A stretch of 64,000 nt of DNA, taken from contig CAVRBO010000004.1 of NCBI GenBank assembly GCA_963719285.1, positions 186,001 to 250,000 of the forward strand, given 5' to 3'. Positions 16,813 through 24,206 of the stretch are shown here, piece by piece. The translations under genes were made by a program, and so were the position numbers. The notes beneath the pieces are model-generated. The model had not been told where the DNA came from. It ran no database searches and saw only the letters and a list, made by a program, of their open reading frames with translations. Within the stretch, counting starts at the first letter, position 1. Each line of letters starts with the position of its first letter. The DNA is from C-114 sp963719285 (GTDB lineage Bacteria > Chloroflexota > Limnocylindria > Limnocylindrales > CSP1-4).

Positions 16813-17079
16813 GTGGTCAGCCCGCCGGCCCGCAGCCTGAGCCACCCTGAGTGGGCGCTCAAGAGCGGCACCAACAAGACCTACACTCGACTCTCGTCGC
16901 AACTCCTAATGTACGGCGGCACAGTCGTCGTGTTCGGAGGATCGCTCGGAGCCCAGAGCGGAGCGTCGAGGTACTCCAAGGAGCAATGGAAGTTCGGGAC
17001 GGCCCAAACCTGGCACAACCTCTACAGGAGCAGCGGACCGTACACGACTGCCCCGATCATCTACGCCAGCAACAACTGA
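16813..17079 (+). pseudogene. 3' fragment of an unrecognised gene
   Basis: From about 16801 the plus strand encodes about 90 residues of protein-like sequence (ALKSGTNKTYTRLSSQLLMY, SKEQWKFGTAQTWHNLYRSS) with noticeably lower GC and more Lys/Tyr/Asn than its neighbours. No credible start or ribosome binding site precedes it. Immediately upstream lies the opposite-strand DinB remnant, so the 5' half seems to have been lost at a rearrangement junction near 16760-16810. The stop lies 2 nt before the next ATG, as in an operon. GTG 16813 is only a nominal boundary. Confidence 0.4.
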
Positions 17080-17081
17080 TC

Positions 17082-17645
17082 ATGACCTCATCGCGAGCCG
17101 GCAGGCCATCGCCCTGGAGGCTCGCGATCTCCTGCTTCGTCGTGATCGTCGCCGCATCCTGCGGGCCAACAGACACCGCGGACGCCACCTATTTCGACCA
17201 AACAACCTCGGCCGCGCAGAGCGGCTCTGCAGCGACGGGCACGAAAGTCTACGTGGGCTTGGCTAACCTCGACATTCACCACGGCGATGAGGTTACGTTC
17301 GAGTCGATCGAGACGTCCCTCCCGGGCGTCCGCGCCCTCGTCGCTCCGCTCCGCGAGACCGATGCTGCGATCGGGATGGCCTCGCAAGACGAATTGAGCC
17401 CATCTGATCTTGCTCCATACCGGGATCTGGCGGGCACGTCGTTCTCATCCGACGACGGGCCGATCGGCATTCTGATCGAAGTCACCAAGCCGCCGGATCA
17501 GGTCGACATCGCGTCCCCGGTGTTGGCCTTCGCCGTCAATGGTGGCGCCGTCCAACGCGAGCGCCTCCTCATGGCCGTCCGGATCTGCTCAGCGCCAAAT
17601 GCGAGCGACCCCTGCCCGGCTCCCGATCCCCCGGCCATCCAATGA
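17082..17645 (+). CDS. Predicted lipoprotein of unknown function
   Basis: A 187-residue exported lipoprotein with signal peptide and lipobox AASC near residue 26, then a short Ser/Ala/Thr-rich spacer. The domain that follows (TKVYVGLANLDIHHGDEVTF, DDGPIGILIEVTKPP) is beta-rich and ends with two Cys in CSAPNASDPC. I recognise no family. It starts 2 nt after the preceding fragment stops, so it was once the second gene of a coupled pair. Codon composition resembles that of the fragment more than that of the flanking genes. Confidence 0.55.
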   Translation: MTSSRAGRPSPWRLAISCFVVIVAASCGPTDTADATYFDQTTSAAQSGSAATGTKVYVGLANLDIHHGDEVTFESIETSLPGVRALVAPLRETDAAIGMASQDELSPSDLAPYRDLAGTSFSSDDGPIGILIEVTKPPDQVDIASPVLAFAVNGGAVQRERLLMAVRICSAPNASDPCPAPDPPAIQ

Positions 17646-17802
17646 CCGGGGGACCTGGCCACATAAGTCGTCGATGCCATCGAACGGACGCGCCGGCGGG
17701 GCCGCGGTCTCGGCGTCGAGACTCCCTGGCCCACTATCGCCGCATCGTGAGGGCACCGGGGCTGGACTTGCCTCGCGACCGACCGGATGTCACCGTCCTG
17801 CG

Positions 17803-18146
17803 ATGCACCTGATCGTCGAGGCCGAACGGTGGGCGATTGATCGACGCACACGTCGAGGGCGGATCGCAACCTTGACTGTGTTCGTGGCGGTCATGCTCGG
17901 TTTCTTTCATTTGTTCTACCGGGCACCGCTAGATCCGGCCGACGGCTGGTGCTCTTTCGGCAGGCCACGCCGGGCCAATACCGGGCAGTTCCCGGCCCCT
18001 TTCCCGGCACGACGCACGTCACCATTGACGTTCCAGCTCCAACGGAGCCGGGCCAGCGGCACTCTTGTCGTTTGCTCTTGGGACCGGACGGCAATCCTCT
18101 GCCGTTCATCGGAGTGGCGTGCGACGTTCCGGACTTTCCCACCTAG
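17803..18146 (+). pseudogene. Single-pass membrane protein with probable frameshift
   Basis: From ATG 17803 the frame reads MHLIVEAERWAIDRRTRRGR and a membrane segment (IATLTVFVAVMLGFFHLFY). Near 17945-17955 the protein-like sequence moves to another frame, which continues with RQATPGQYRAVPGPFPGTTH and GNPLPFIGVACDVPDFPT to a stop at 18146. Joining the two gives about 114 residues. The first frame instead turns Arg/Pro-rich, as shadow frames do. The cause is either a real indel or an assembly error. Function unknown. Confidence 0.5.
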
Positions 18147-18281
18147 GTGGCAGTAAGAGTCGTCGAGGGTTGGCTCCTTCGCCCGGAGTCGGCGCTTGAC
18201 AGGGGCGCATAGTTGGCCGCGTCGGACCATTGCGCCGTCTATGTCGACCTCAATCTCTGAGGTGCCAGCCAGGAGCCCGTA

Positions 18282-18786
18282 GTGCCCGAATTCACGGTCA
18301 ACCCTCGCCGCCTCGACCCGTGCGAGAACGCAAGTTCCGGGTCATGTGGGATCAGCGCTACGTCGCCGGGATCAGCCGCGTGAGTGCCCTCCACAGAACC
18401 AGCGACGTGGAGGAGCATCGCGAAGCCGGCGACTCGAGCTGGTGCGCAAGTCACCCGGGCTGACGCGGTACGACGCGATCACGCTCAAACGAGGCGTAAC
18501 CCACGATCACGAATTCGAGCTCTGGGCCAACAAGGTATGGGACATCAATGCCAACCCCGGAACCGAGGTATCGCTCAAGAGCATCCGGAAGGAAGTGCTC
18601 CTTGAGCTCTACAACGAGGCAGGACAGAAGGTGATCGGCTACAAGCTCCACCGATGCTGGCCATCGGAGTACATCGCCATCTCCGACCTTGATTCGATGA
18701 CCGAAACGGTCCTCATCGAGCGTCTCCGCTTGGACACTGAAGGCTGGGAGCGCGATCTAGCGGTCGTGGAGCCGGTCCAGCCCTAA
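18282..18786 (+). pseudogene. Phage/contractile-system tail tube protein (gp19 family), frameshifted
   Basis: Three frames together spell a T4 gp19-like tail tube protein (the conserved phage tail family that also serves contractile injection systems). Frame 1 from GTG 18282 gives VPEFTVNPRRLDP. Frame 2 from about 18330 gives KFRVMWDQRYVAGISRVSAL and DVEEHREAGDSS. Frame 3 from about 18432 gives VRKSPGLTRYDAITLKRGVT, FELWANKVWD, YNEAGQKVIGYKLHRCWPSEY and DTEGWERDL. Order and spacing match an intact protein of about 160 residues, so two single-base shifts have occurred. No sheath, baseplate or other phage gene is nearby. It appears to be a relic, unless the assembly is wrong. Confidence 0.7.
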
Positions 18787-18877
18787 CCAAGCCGCGGCTG
18801 CGCACCACCGTGTGGAGTTCGTGCACCGGCGCGCCCGCAGCTCCTGCGCGGGCCGGCCGGAGCAAGCGCTGCGTCTC

Positions 18878-20236
18878 CTAGGACGCGTCGCCGAACCAGA
18901 CACCGGCGTCGCTGACCGCGAGGATGCCCATCGGCAGGACGATGAAGTCCGCCTGTTTCGGCGCACTGCCGCTCATCGACAGGCGACCCCACGTCGCTCC
19001 GTCAAAGGACGACCAGGCGATCGGGCCGGAACCATCGCGGTAGGCGACGATCCGCACGCCATCACTGGCAAAGCTCCCGTCAGGGTTGTGCCCGGCACCC
19101 TCCCCGGACTTGATGGCCCCGAGCGGCGCGAAGCCGTGCACGGCCGACCAGTGGACGCCGTCTGACGAGTGCCACCAGAGTGTCGTACGGGGAGTACTGG
19201 GGGTGCGCCCCTCGGCCAGGTACCCGTGCAGGCCGACTTGGACCCGGCTGAGATCCTCACCCTCTCCAGGGGTCGTGTCGGGCAGGGTGATCGAGCTCCA
19301 GTGCCGGCCGTCTGTCGAGCGCGGCAGGGTGGCCCGCGCTCCGGTGTCCGAGGACTCGATGTTCGAGCCTCCGCACAGGAGGATGCTCCCGGCCGCGCTG
19401 ACGACGGCGGGAGAGTCAGCGTTGTAGGTCTTCGGCACCTGGCTCGCGGCGAGGGTCTCCCAGGTGACACCGTCCCCGGAGATCGCGACGTCGAAGTTCG
19501 CATGGCCGTAGGCCATCGCGAAGAGCGTCGTTCCGGTCGAGCCCAACCACGGTCCCCCCGCCCCGGTATCCAGCATCGGGCCGGGGTGGGCCGACCAGGA
19601 GAGTCCGTCGGTCGAGGTCCAGCTCTGGACCGGCCCGCCCGGCTGGAAGCATCCCATGCCGACGGTGTCGCCCGGGTAGCAATAGACGATCGGACCCGAC
19701 TGCACGGTCAGGGCCACCAAGCCACTCGGCAGCTCCGCCATGCCCAGGATGATCGTCGCCGGACCGAAGACATCGGGCGCGAGAGACCGCCAGGTCGAGC
19801 CGTCGGCCGAGACCCAGACCGGCGTGCGGAGTGACGTCGCCGTGGTGGGGTCCGTCGTGTCGCCGATCCCCGCCCCGAGCGCGAGATAGCCACCCGTCCA
19901 CCGAACGACCGATCGAACCCCAGCGAGCGGATCGGACGCGTCGAGCTTGCGCCAGTGGACATGCGACCACGCGGCGACGTCACTGAGCGGAGCGACGGTC
20001 GAGAACCCGGGGAGGCTGATGACCGGTGGCGTCGAACTGGGCGCGATCGTGACGGAGGGGCTGGGCGTCGCCGATGGGGAGACCGTCGCGGTCGGACCGG
20101 CCGTCGGCGAGATCTCCGGACTGGCGTTCGCTGTCGGTGCGACGACGGGCGACGGCGGCGCCGAAGGTGGCGTTGAACCACACGCGCCGATCACGATCGC
20201 CAACAGGGCCGTCATGACCGTTCGTCGAGCCGACAT
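18878..20236 (-). CDS. Lipoprotein with six Asp-box (BNR-like) repeats
   Basis: A 452-residue exported protein. A signal sequence ending at Cys (VIGAC) indicates a lipoprotein, followed by a Thr/Pro/Ser-rich spacer (about 25-75). The body has six S-x-D-G-x-x-W repeats: SADGSTW, STDGLSW, SGDGVTW, STDGRHW, SSDGVHW and SFDGATW. These are the Asp-boxes of sialidase-like six-bladed propellers. The catalytic Arg triad and Tyr of sialidases cannot be assigned, so it may only bind or be structural. The ATG at 20236 has a GGAGG about 8 nt upstream. Confidence 0.8.
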   Translation of the reverse strand: MSARRTVMTALLAIVIGACGSTPPSAPPSPVVAPTANASPEISPTAGPTATVSPSATPSPSVTIAPSSTPPVISLPGFSTVAPLSDVAAWSHVHWRKLDASDPLAGVRSVVRWTGGYLALGAGIGDTTDPTTATSLRTPVWVSADGSTWRSLAPDVFGPATIILGMAELPSGLVALTVQSGPIVYCYPGDTVGMGCFQPGGPVQSWTSTDGLSWSAHPGPMLDTGAGGPWLGSTGTTLFAMAYGHANFDVAISGDGVTWETLAASQVPKTYNADSPAVVSAAGSILLCGGSNIESSDTGARATLPRSTDGRHWSSITLPDTTPGEGEDLSRVQVGLHGYLAEGRTPSTPRTTLWWHSSDGVHWSAVHGFAPLGAIKSGEGAGHNPDGSFASDGVRIVAYRDGSGPIAWSSFDGATWGRLSMSGSAPKQADFIVLPMGILAVSDAGVWFGDAS

Positions 20237-20421
20237 CGCGTTCCCTCCAGGCTGCATTGTGGATCCGGACCCGGATGCCCGTCGGATGGATCGTCGCTCT
20301 GGACGGCCAGTCAGGCACGCGTGTTGTGCCCGGATCGCCCTGGCCATCGATGTTCGTCGCTGTCGCACCGAACAGAAGTTGGTCGAGACCTTCGTGTGCA
20401 CCTGCGCGCGTCGCGGGCCAC

Positions 20422-20427
20422 TATCCT
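20422..20427 (+). promoter_or_regulatory. Predicted -10 box (TATCCT), short leader
   Basis: TATCCT lies 35 nt before the ATG at 20463. With a GGAGG just ahead of that ATG, a leader of about 28 nt is expected. The divergent interval 20237-20462 holds no gene. Confidence 0.4.
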
Positions 20428-20462
20428 GCGGCGCATCGGGTTGGCGTGGCGGAGGTGGCCGG

Positions 20463-20945
20463 ATGCAGTGGCGGGACCTTGTTCCGTGGCTCCTCTTCCT
20501 GCATGTGCTGGCCGCGATCGTCGCCATCGGCCCGAACTTCGCCTACTCGACGATCCGGGGGATGGGAAGTCAGGAGCCACAGCACGCCAACTTCGGCCTG
20601 CGGGTCTCTCATCTCATCTCGGCGAGGCTGGTCTATCCCGTCGGGCTGGTCATCCCCGCGACCGGGGTGGCGATGATCGTCGTGCTCGGTCTCGATCTGG
20701 CCAGCCGGGCCTTCTGGTGGCTCGACGTCGCCATCGCGATCTACGCGGCGGTGTACCTGTACTCGTTCTTCGTCCAGCGACGGATCGTCGAGCGGATCAT
20801 CGAGCTGACCTTATCGCCACCACCGCCCGAGGGCCCGTCGCCCGAGCTGCCGGGCCTCGCCGCGCGGGCACAGCGCGGCGGCACGGCGATGCTGGTCCTC
20901 CTGGTGCTGGTCGCGTTCCTGATGGTCGTCAAACCACAGGTCTAG
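20463..20945 (+). CDS. DUF2269-like integral membrane protein
   Basis: A 160-residue protein with four membrane segments: WLLFLHVLAAIVAIGPNFAY, a GLVIPATGVAMIVVLGL helix, a third aromatic helix (AIYAAVYLYSFF), and a C-terminal AMLVLLVLVAFLMVVKP. The first helix and Gly/Pro pattern match the DUF2269 family of predicted membrane proteins, whose role is unknown. A strong GGAGG precedes ATG 20463. Confidence 0.7.
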   Translation: MQWRDLVPWLLFLHVLAAIVAIGPNFAYSTIRGMGSQEPQHANFGLRVSHLISARLVYPVGLVIPATGVAMIVVLGLDLASRAFWWLDVAIAIYAAVYLYSFFVQRRIVERIIELTLSPPPPEGPSPELPGLAARAQRGGTAMLVLLVLVAFLMVVKPQV

Positions 20946-20946
20946 T

Positions 20947-20975
20947 CGGGGGATCACCGAGGGCCGGGTCCCCCG
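20947..20975 (+). terminator. Hairpin after the DUF2269-like gene
   Basis: CGGGGGA (20947-20953) pairs with TCCCCCG (20969-20975) two bases after the stop. The loop is 15 nt and no T-run follows, so this is a weak candidate. Confidence 0.3.
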
Positions 20976-21007
20976 CCGGCATCGGAGCGCGGCCATGCGA
21001 CGATGGC

Positions 21008-21079
21008 GCGCCCGGAGGGATTCGAACCCCCGACCTACTGATCCGAAGTCAGTTGCTCTATCCACTGAGCTACGGGCGC
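21008..21079 (-). tRNA. tRNA-Arg (anticodon TCG)
   Basis: A 72-nt cloverleaf on the minus strand: acceptor GCGCCCG/CGGGCGC, D arm with GAGC, anticodon stem ACTGA/TCAGT with loop CTTCGGA, and T loop TTCGAAT. The anticodon TCG reads CGA. CCA is not encoded. The N-acetyltransferase reading frame runs 45 nt into this gene on the same strand. Confidence 0.95.
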
Positions 21080-21868
21080 GAGCGGCGATGATACCCCGGC
21101 CGGCGGCTCGATCCCGAAGCGCTCGCGGAGGAGTGCCGGGATCTCCGCCTCGGGGATCTCGATGATCGTCCGCTCGGTGCCGACGTGGCTGATGAGCGCG
21201 TTGTCGAACAGGGTCATCCGGCCGTCCGCGGTCAGCATCTCGACGATCCGGTGGCCGGTGAAGAGGGGCGACTCGGACTCCTGGAAGCGGCAGGTCGCGG
21301 TGTACTCGGGGAGCGCATGCGTCGCCTGCGTGAAGCGGAACGAGGGGACAGGCGCATCGACGCCCGGCTCGTCCACCGAGAGGAGCCAGCCCGATGCGCC
21401 GCCGGTCAGGCCGAAGACGCGCTCGCTCCCGTCACGCACCGCGGCGCCGTCCCGCAACGGCAGCGGCTCAGGGCAGCCGTCGCCGAAGCCGACGTCGACG
21501 AGCCAGGGCTCGTCAAGATCGACCCGGAGCACGAGATGGTCGAACGGCGGCCCCCACGCCCCGGTCTCGGGCGAACGGACCTCCGCGGCCAGCATCGATA
21601 CCCGGAACCCGAGCTCCTTGAGGAGGGCGGCGAACAGCCCGTTGAGCTCGTAACAGAAGCCGCCGCGATGGGCGCCCACGACCTTCGCCTCGATGTCCGC
21701 GAGGGTCAGCGAGATCCGCCGGCCGGTGAGGATGTCCAGGTTCTCGAACGGCACCGTCTGCAGGTGCGCCACCTGGAGCGCACGGAGGCCCTCGGCGTCG
21801 ACCGGGGGTCGGGACGCGAGCCCGATCCGGCGGAGGTACGCGTCGACGTCGATCACGGGCGCGGTCAC
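21035..21868 (-). CDS. nat: Arylamine N-acetyltransferase
   Basis: A 277-residue NAT that transfers acetyl from acetyl-CoA to arylamines or related acceptors. The catalytic triad is complete: Cys72 in HRGGFCYELNGLF, His111 in PPFDHLVLRV and Asp125 in WLVDVGFGD. The natural protein ends near GIEPPAGV. The frame has no stop there and continues through PVAQWIEQLTSDQ, which is simply the translation of the tRNA-Arg gene, stopping inside it at 21035. It overlaps the MBL hydrolase stop by 4 nt (ATGA), forming a two-gene unit. Confidence 0.9.
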   Translation of the reverse strand: MTAPVIDVDAYLRRIGLASRPPVDAEGLRALQVAHLQTVPFENLDILTGRRISLTLADIEAKVVGAHRGGFCYELNGLFAALLKELGFRVSMLAAEVRSPETGAWGPPFDHLVLRVDLDEPWLVDVGFGDGCPEPLPLRDGAAVRDGSERVFGLTGGASGWLLSVDEPGVDAPVPSFRFTQATHALPEYTATCRFQESESPLFTGHRIVEMLTADGRMTLFDNALISHVGTERTIIEIPEAEIPALLRERFGIEPPAGVSSPLAPVAQWIEQLTSDQ

Positions 21869-22593
21869 GTCGCGGCCGGCGCGCCCGCCCGGACGAGCCG
21901 GACCGCCTCGGCGACGCCGCCGGTCCAGGCCTCGCCGTGGCCGGGCAGCACGAGCCCCGCCTCCACCCCGTCGAGGCGCGCGAGGGATTTCACCCCAAGC
22001 GCGACGTCGGCGCTGAACGGGGCGATCGTGGGACCGACGGACCCGGTCGTCACGACGTAGGTGGCGATGGCGTCGCCGATGAACAGCGCGTCATGCGAGG
22101 GGACGTGGAGCGCGGCACTCCCGGGGGTGTGGCCGGGCAGGGCGATGACCCGGGGAGCGCCCGGCACGTCGAGCGTCGCGCCGTCGCCGAATGTCGACAC
22201 CACGGCGATCTTCGCCCCGCCGGTCATCCCGTGCCGGATCCCGAACCAGATGAACCGGGCGAGTGGTCCGATCCGGAACGGCCCCGTGCCCTTCGCCGGG
22301 TTCTTCACCTTGCCCTGGGCCAGGGCGGCGTCCTTGTCGAGCACGTGGATCGGGACGCCTCGTTCCCGGCGGATCCGCTCGGCGAAGCCGATGTGGTCCG
22401 AATGTCCGTGGGTGAGCAGCAGGGCCCTGATGTCCGCGATGGATCGGCCCATCGCGGCGAGCTCGGCGGGCAGGTCGTTCCAGTAGCCGGGGAGGCCGGC
22501 GTCGACGATCGTCACCTCGCCCGATTCCTCGAGGAGGTAGGCGTTGATGATCGCGTTGTCGCCGATCCGATGGATGCCGGGCCCGATCCGCAT
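21865..22593 (-). CDS. MBL-fold metallo-hydrolase
   Basis: A 242-residue metallo-beta-lactamase-fold enzyme. The metal motif is THGHSDHIG with His62, His64, Asp66 and His67; a later His in ALPGHTPGSAALH and Asp in FIGDAIA complete a dinuclear site. The class is close to GloB-like or lactonase hydrolases, and the substrate is unknown. The ATG lies 6 nt after TAGGAT on the minus strand. It is the first gene of a unit with the downstream N-acetyltransferase gene. Confidence 0.9.
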   Translation of the reverse strand: MRIGPGIHRIGDNAIINAYLLEESGEVTIVDAGLPGYWNDLPAELAAMGRSIADIRALLLTHGHSDHIGFAERIRRERGVPIHVLDKDAALAQGKVKNPAKGTGPFRIGPLARFIWFGIRHGMTGGAKIAVVSTFGDGATLDVPGAPRVIALPGHTPGSAALHVPSHDALFIGDAIATYVVTTGSVGPTIAPFSADVALGVKSLARLDGVEAGLVLPGHGEAWTGGVAEAVRLVRAGAPAAT

Positions 22594-22599
22594 GTCCGC

Positions 22600-22605
22600 A
22601 TCCTA
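22600..22605 (-). promoter_or_regulatory. Predicted -10 box (TAGGAT), leaderless start
   Basis: TAGGAT on the minus strand ends 6 nt before the ATG at 22593 and has no Shine-Dalgarno after it. Confidence 0.5.
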
Positions 22606-22699
22606 TGCGCGACCGGTCATGCGGGAAGCGCTCGCCAGCGCGGGGCGGCGCCAGCGACCGCGTGACGCATCGGCGCGGCGGCCCCGGCGCCGTTGCGCC

Positions 22700-24109
22700 A
22701 TGCTGCATCCGATGGTCGCCACGGACGCCGAGTATCGCCGCCTCTCGATGTGGCACGCCACCGTCCCCGGATCCCTCGATCCCCGCCCGTCCCTGCCCGG
22801 CGATCGCGACGCCGATGTCGCCATCGTGGGCGCCGGCTTCACCGGCCTGTGGACCGCGTACTACCTCAGGGAGCTCGACCCGACCCTGCGCGTCGTCGTG
22901 CTCGAGAAGGACATCGCCGGCTTCGGCGCCTCCGGCCGGAATGGCGGCTGGTGCTCCGCGCTCTACCCGTCGAGCAGTGCCAAGGTCGCGAAGCGCGCGA
23001 GCCGCGATGGCGTGCGGCGCCTCCACGAGGCACTCCGGGCGACTGTCGACGAGGTTGGCCGGGCCGCCGCGGCCGAAGGCATCGACGCCGGTTACGCGAA
23101 GGGCGGGACACTGACCTTCGCCCGCTCCAAACCGCAGGTCGAGCGCGCCCTCGCGGACATCGAGGATGCCCGCCGGTGGGGCTTCACGGAGGACGACCTG
23201 CGGTTCATGGACCCGACCGAGGTCGACGGGCACGTCCACGCGGCGGACGTCCTTGGGGCGACCTTCACCCCGCATTGCGCGGCGGTCCACCCGGCTCGCC
23301 TCGTCCGCGGCCTGGCCGAGGCGGTCGAGCGGCGCGGCGTCCCGATCCACGAAGGCACGACCGTCAGCGCGATCGAGCCGGGCCGTGCGGTCACCGACCG
23401 GGGAACGGTCAAGGCCGAGATCGTGGTCCGCGCGACGGAGGGCTACACGCCGGGCATCGCGGGCTTCGAGCGGGCGGTGATCCCCATCTACTCGCTGATG
23501 ATCGCCACCGATCCGCTCAGCGAGGCCCAGTGGTCCGAGATCGGCCTGGCGGGGCGGCCCACGTTCGGCGACGAGCGCCACCTGATCATCTACGGCCAGC
23601 GCACGGCCGACGGGCGGCTCGCGTTCGGCGGTCGCGGCGCGCCGTATCACGCCGGCTCGGCCATCCGCCCGGAGTTCGACCGCGACGAGGGCGTCTTCCG
23701 GGCGATCCGGCGTTCGCTCGTCGGGCTCTTCCCGTCCATCGCCGACGTTCCGATCGCCTACCGCTGGGGCGGTCCCCTCGCGATGCCGCGCGACCTGCTG
23801 CCGGGCGTCGGCCTCGACCGAAAGCGTGGATTCGGCTGGGCCGGTGGCTACGTCGGCGACGGCGTGGCGATGACGAACCTGGCCGGCAGGACGATGGCCG
23901 ACCTCATCCTGCGGCGGGACACGGACCTCGTGCGCCTGCCCTTCGCGAATCATCGCTCGCCACGTTGGGAGCCCGAGCCACTGCGCTGGCTCGGGGTGAA
24001 CGCCGGCCTGCGCTTCCTGACCGTCGCCGACGCGGAGGAGCGTCTCACCGGCCGTCCGAGCGTCGTCGGCTCGCTCTTCTGGCGGCTCTTCGCACGCGAG
24101 CCGGGGTGA
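22700..24109 (+). CDS. FAD-dependent oxidoreductase, DAO family
   Basis: A 469-residue flavoprotein of the D-amino-acid-oxidase/glycine-oxidase (DAO) superfamily. The Rossmann motif is DVAIVGAGFTGLWTAYYL. GASGRNGGWCS is the conserved loop of gamma-glutamylputrescine oxidoreductase-like proteins. The C-terminal FAD-contact segment is GWAGGYVGDGVAMTNLAGR. It probably oxidises an amine or N-methyl amino acid. ATG 22700 is preferred; ATG 22712 is an alternative. No partner genes are adjacent. Confidence 0.87.
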   Translation: MLHPMVATDAEYRRLSMWHATVPGSLDPRPSLPGDRDADVAIVGAGFTGLWTAYYLRELDPTLRVVVLEKDIAGFGASGRNGGWCSALYPSSSAKVAKRASRDGVRRLHEALRATVDEVGRAAAAEGIDAGYAKGGTLTFARSKPQVERALADIEDARRWGFTEDDLRFMDPTEVDGHVHAADVLGATFTPHCAAVHPARLVRGLAEAVERRGVPIHEGTTVSAIEPGRAVTDRGTVKAEIVVRATEGYTPGIAGFERAVIPIYSLMIATDPLSEAQWSEIGLAGRPTFGDERHLIIYGQRTADGRLAFGGRGAPYHAGSAIRPEFDRDEGVFRAIRRSLVGLFPSIADVPIAYRWGGPLAMPRDLLPGVGLDRKRGFGWAGGYVGDGVAMTNLAGRTMADLILRRDTDLVRLPFANHRSPRWEPEPLRWLGVNAGLRFLTVADAEERLTGRPSVVGSLFWRLFAREPG

Positions 24110-24206
24110 GGCTGCGCGGACCACGGGATCGGCGACGGCGCCGTCGGGGCGCCGGTCGCGACAGCGGTCCGCGCGCGCGGCACGGCAGCGGGGATCGCGC
24201 CGAGAC

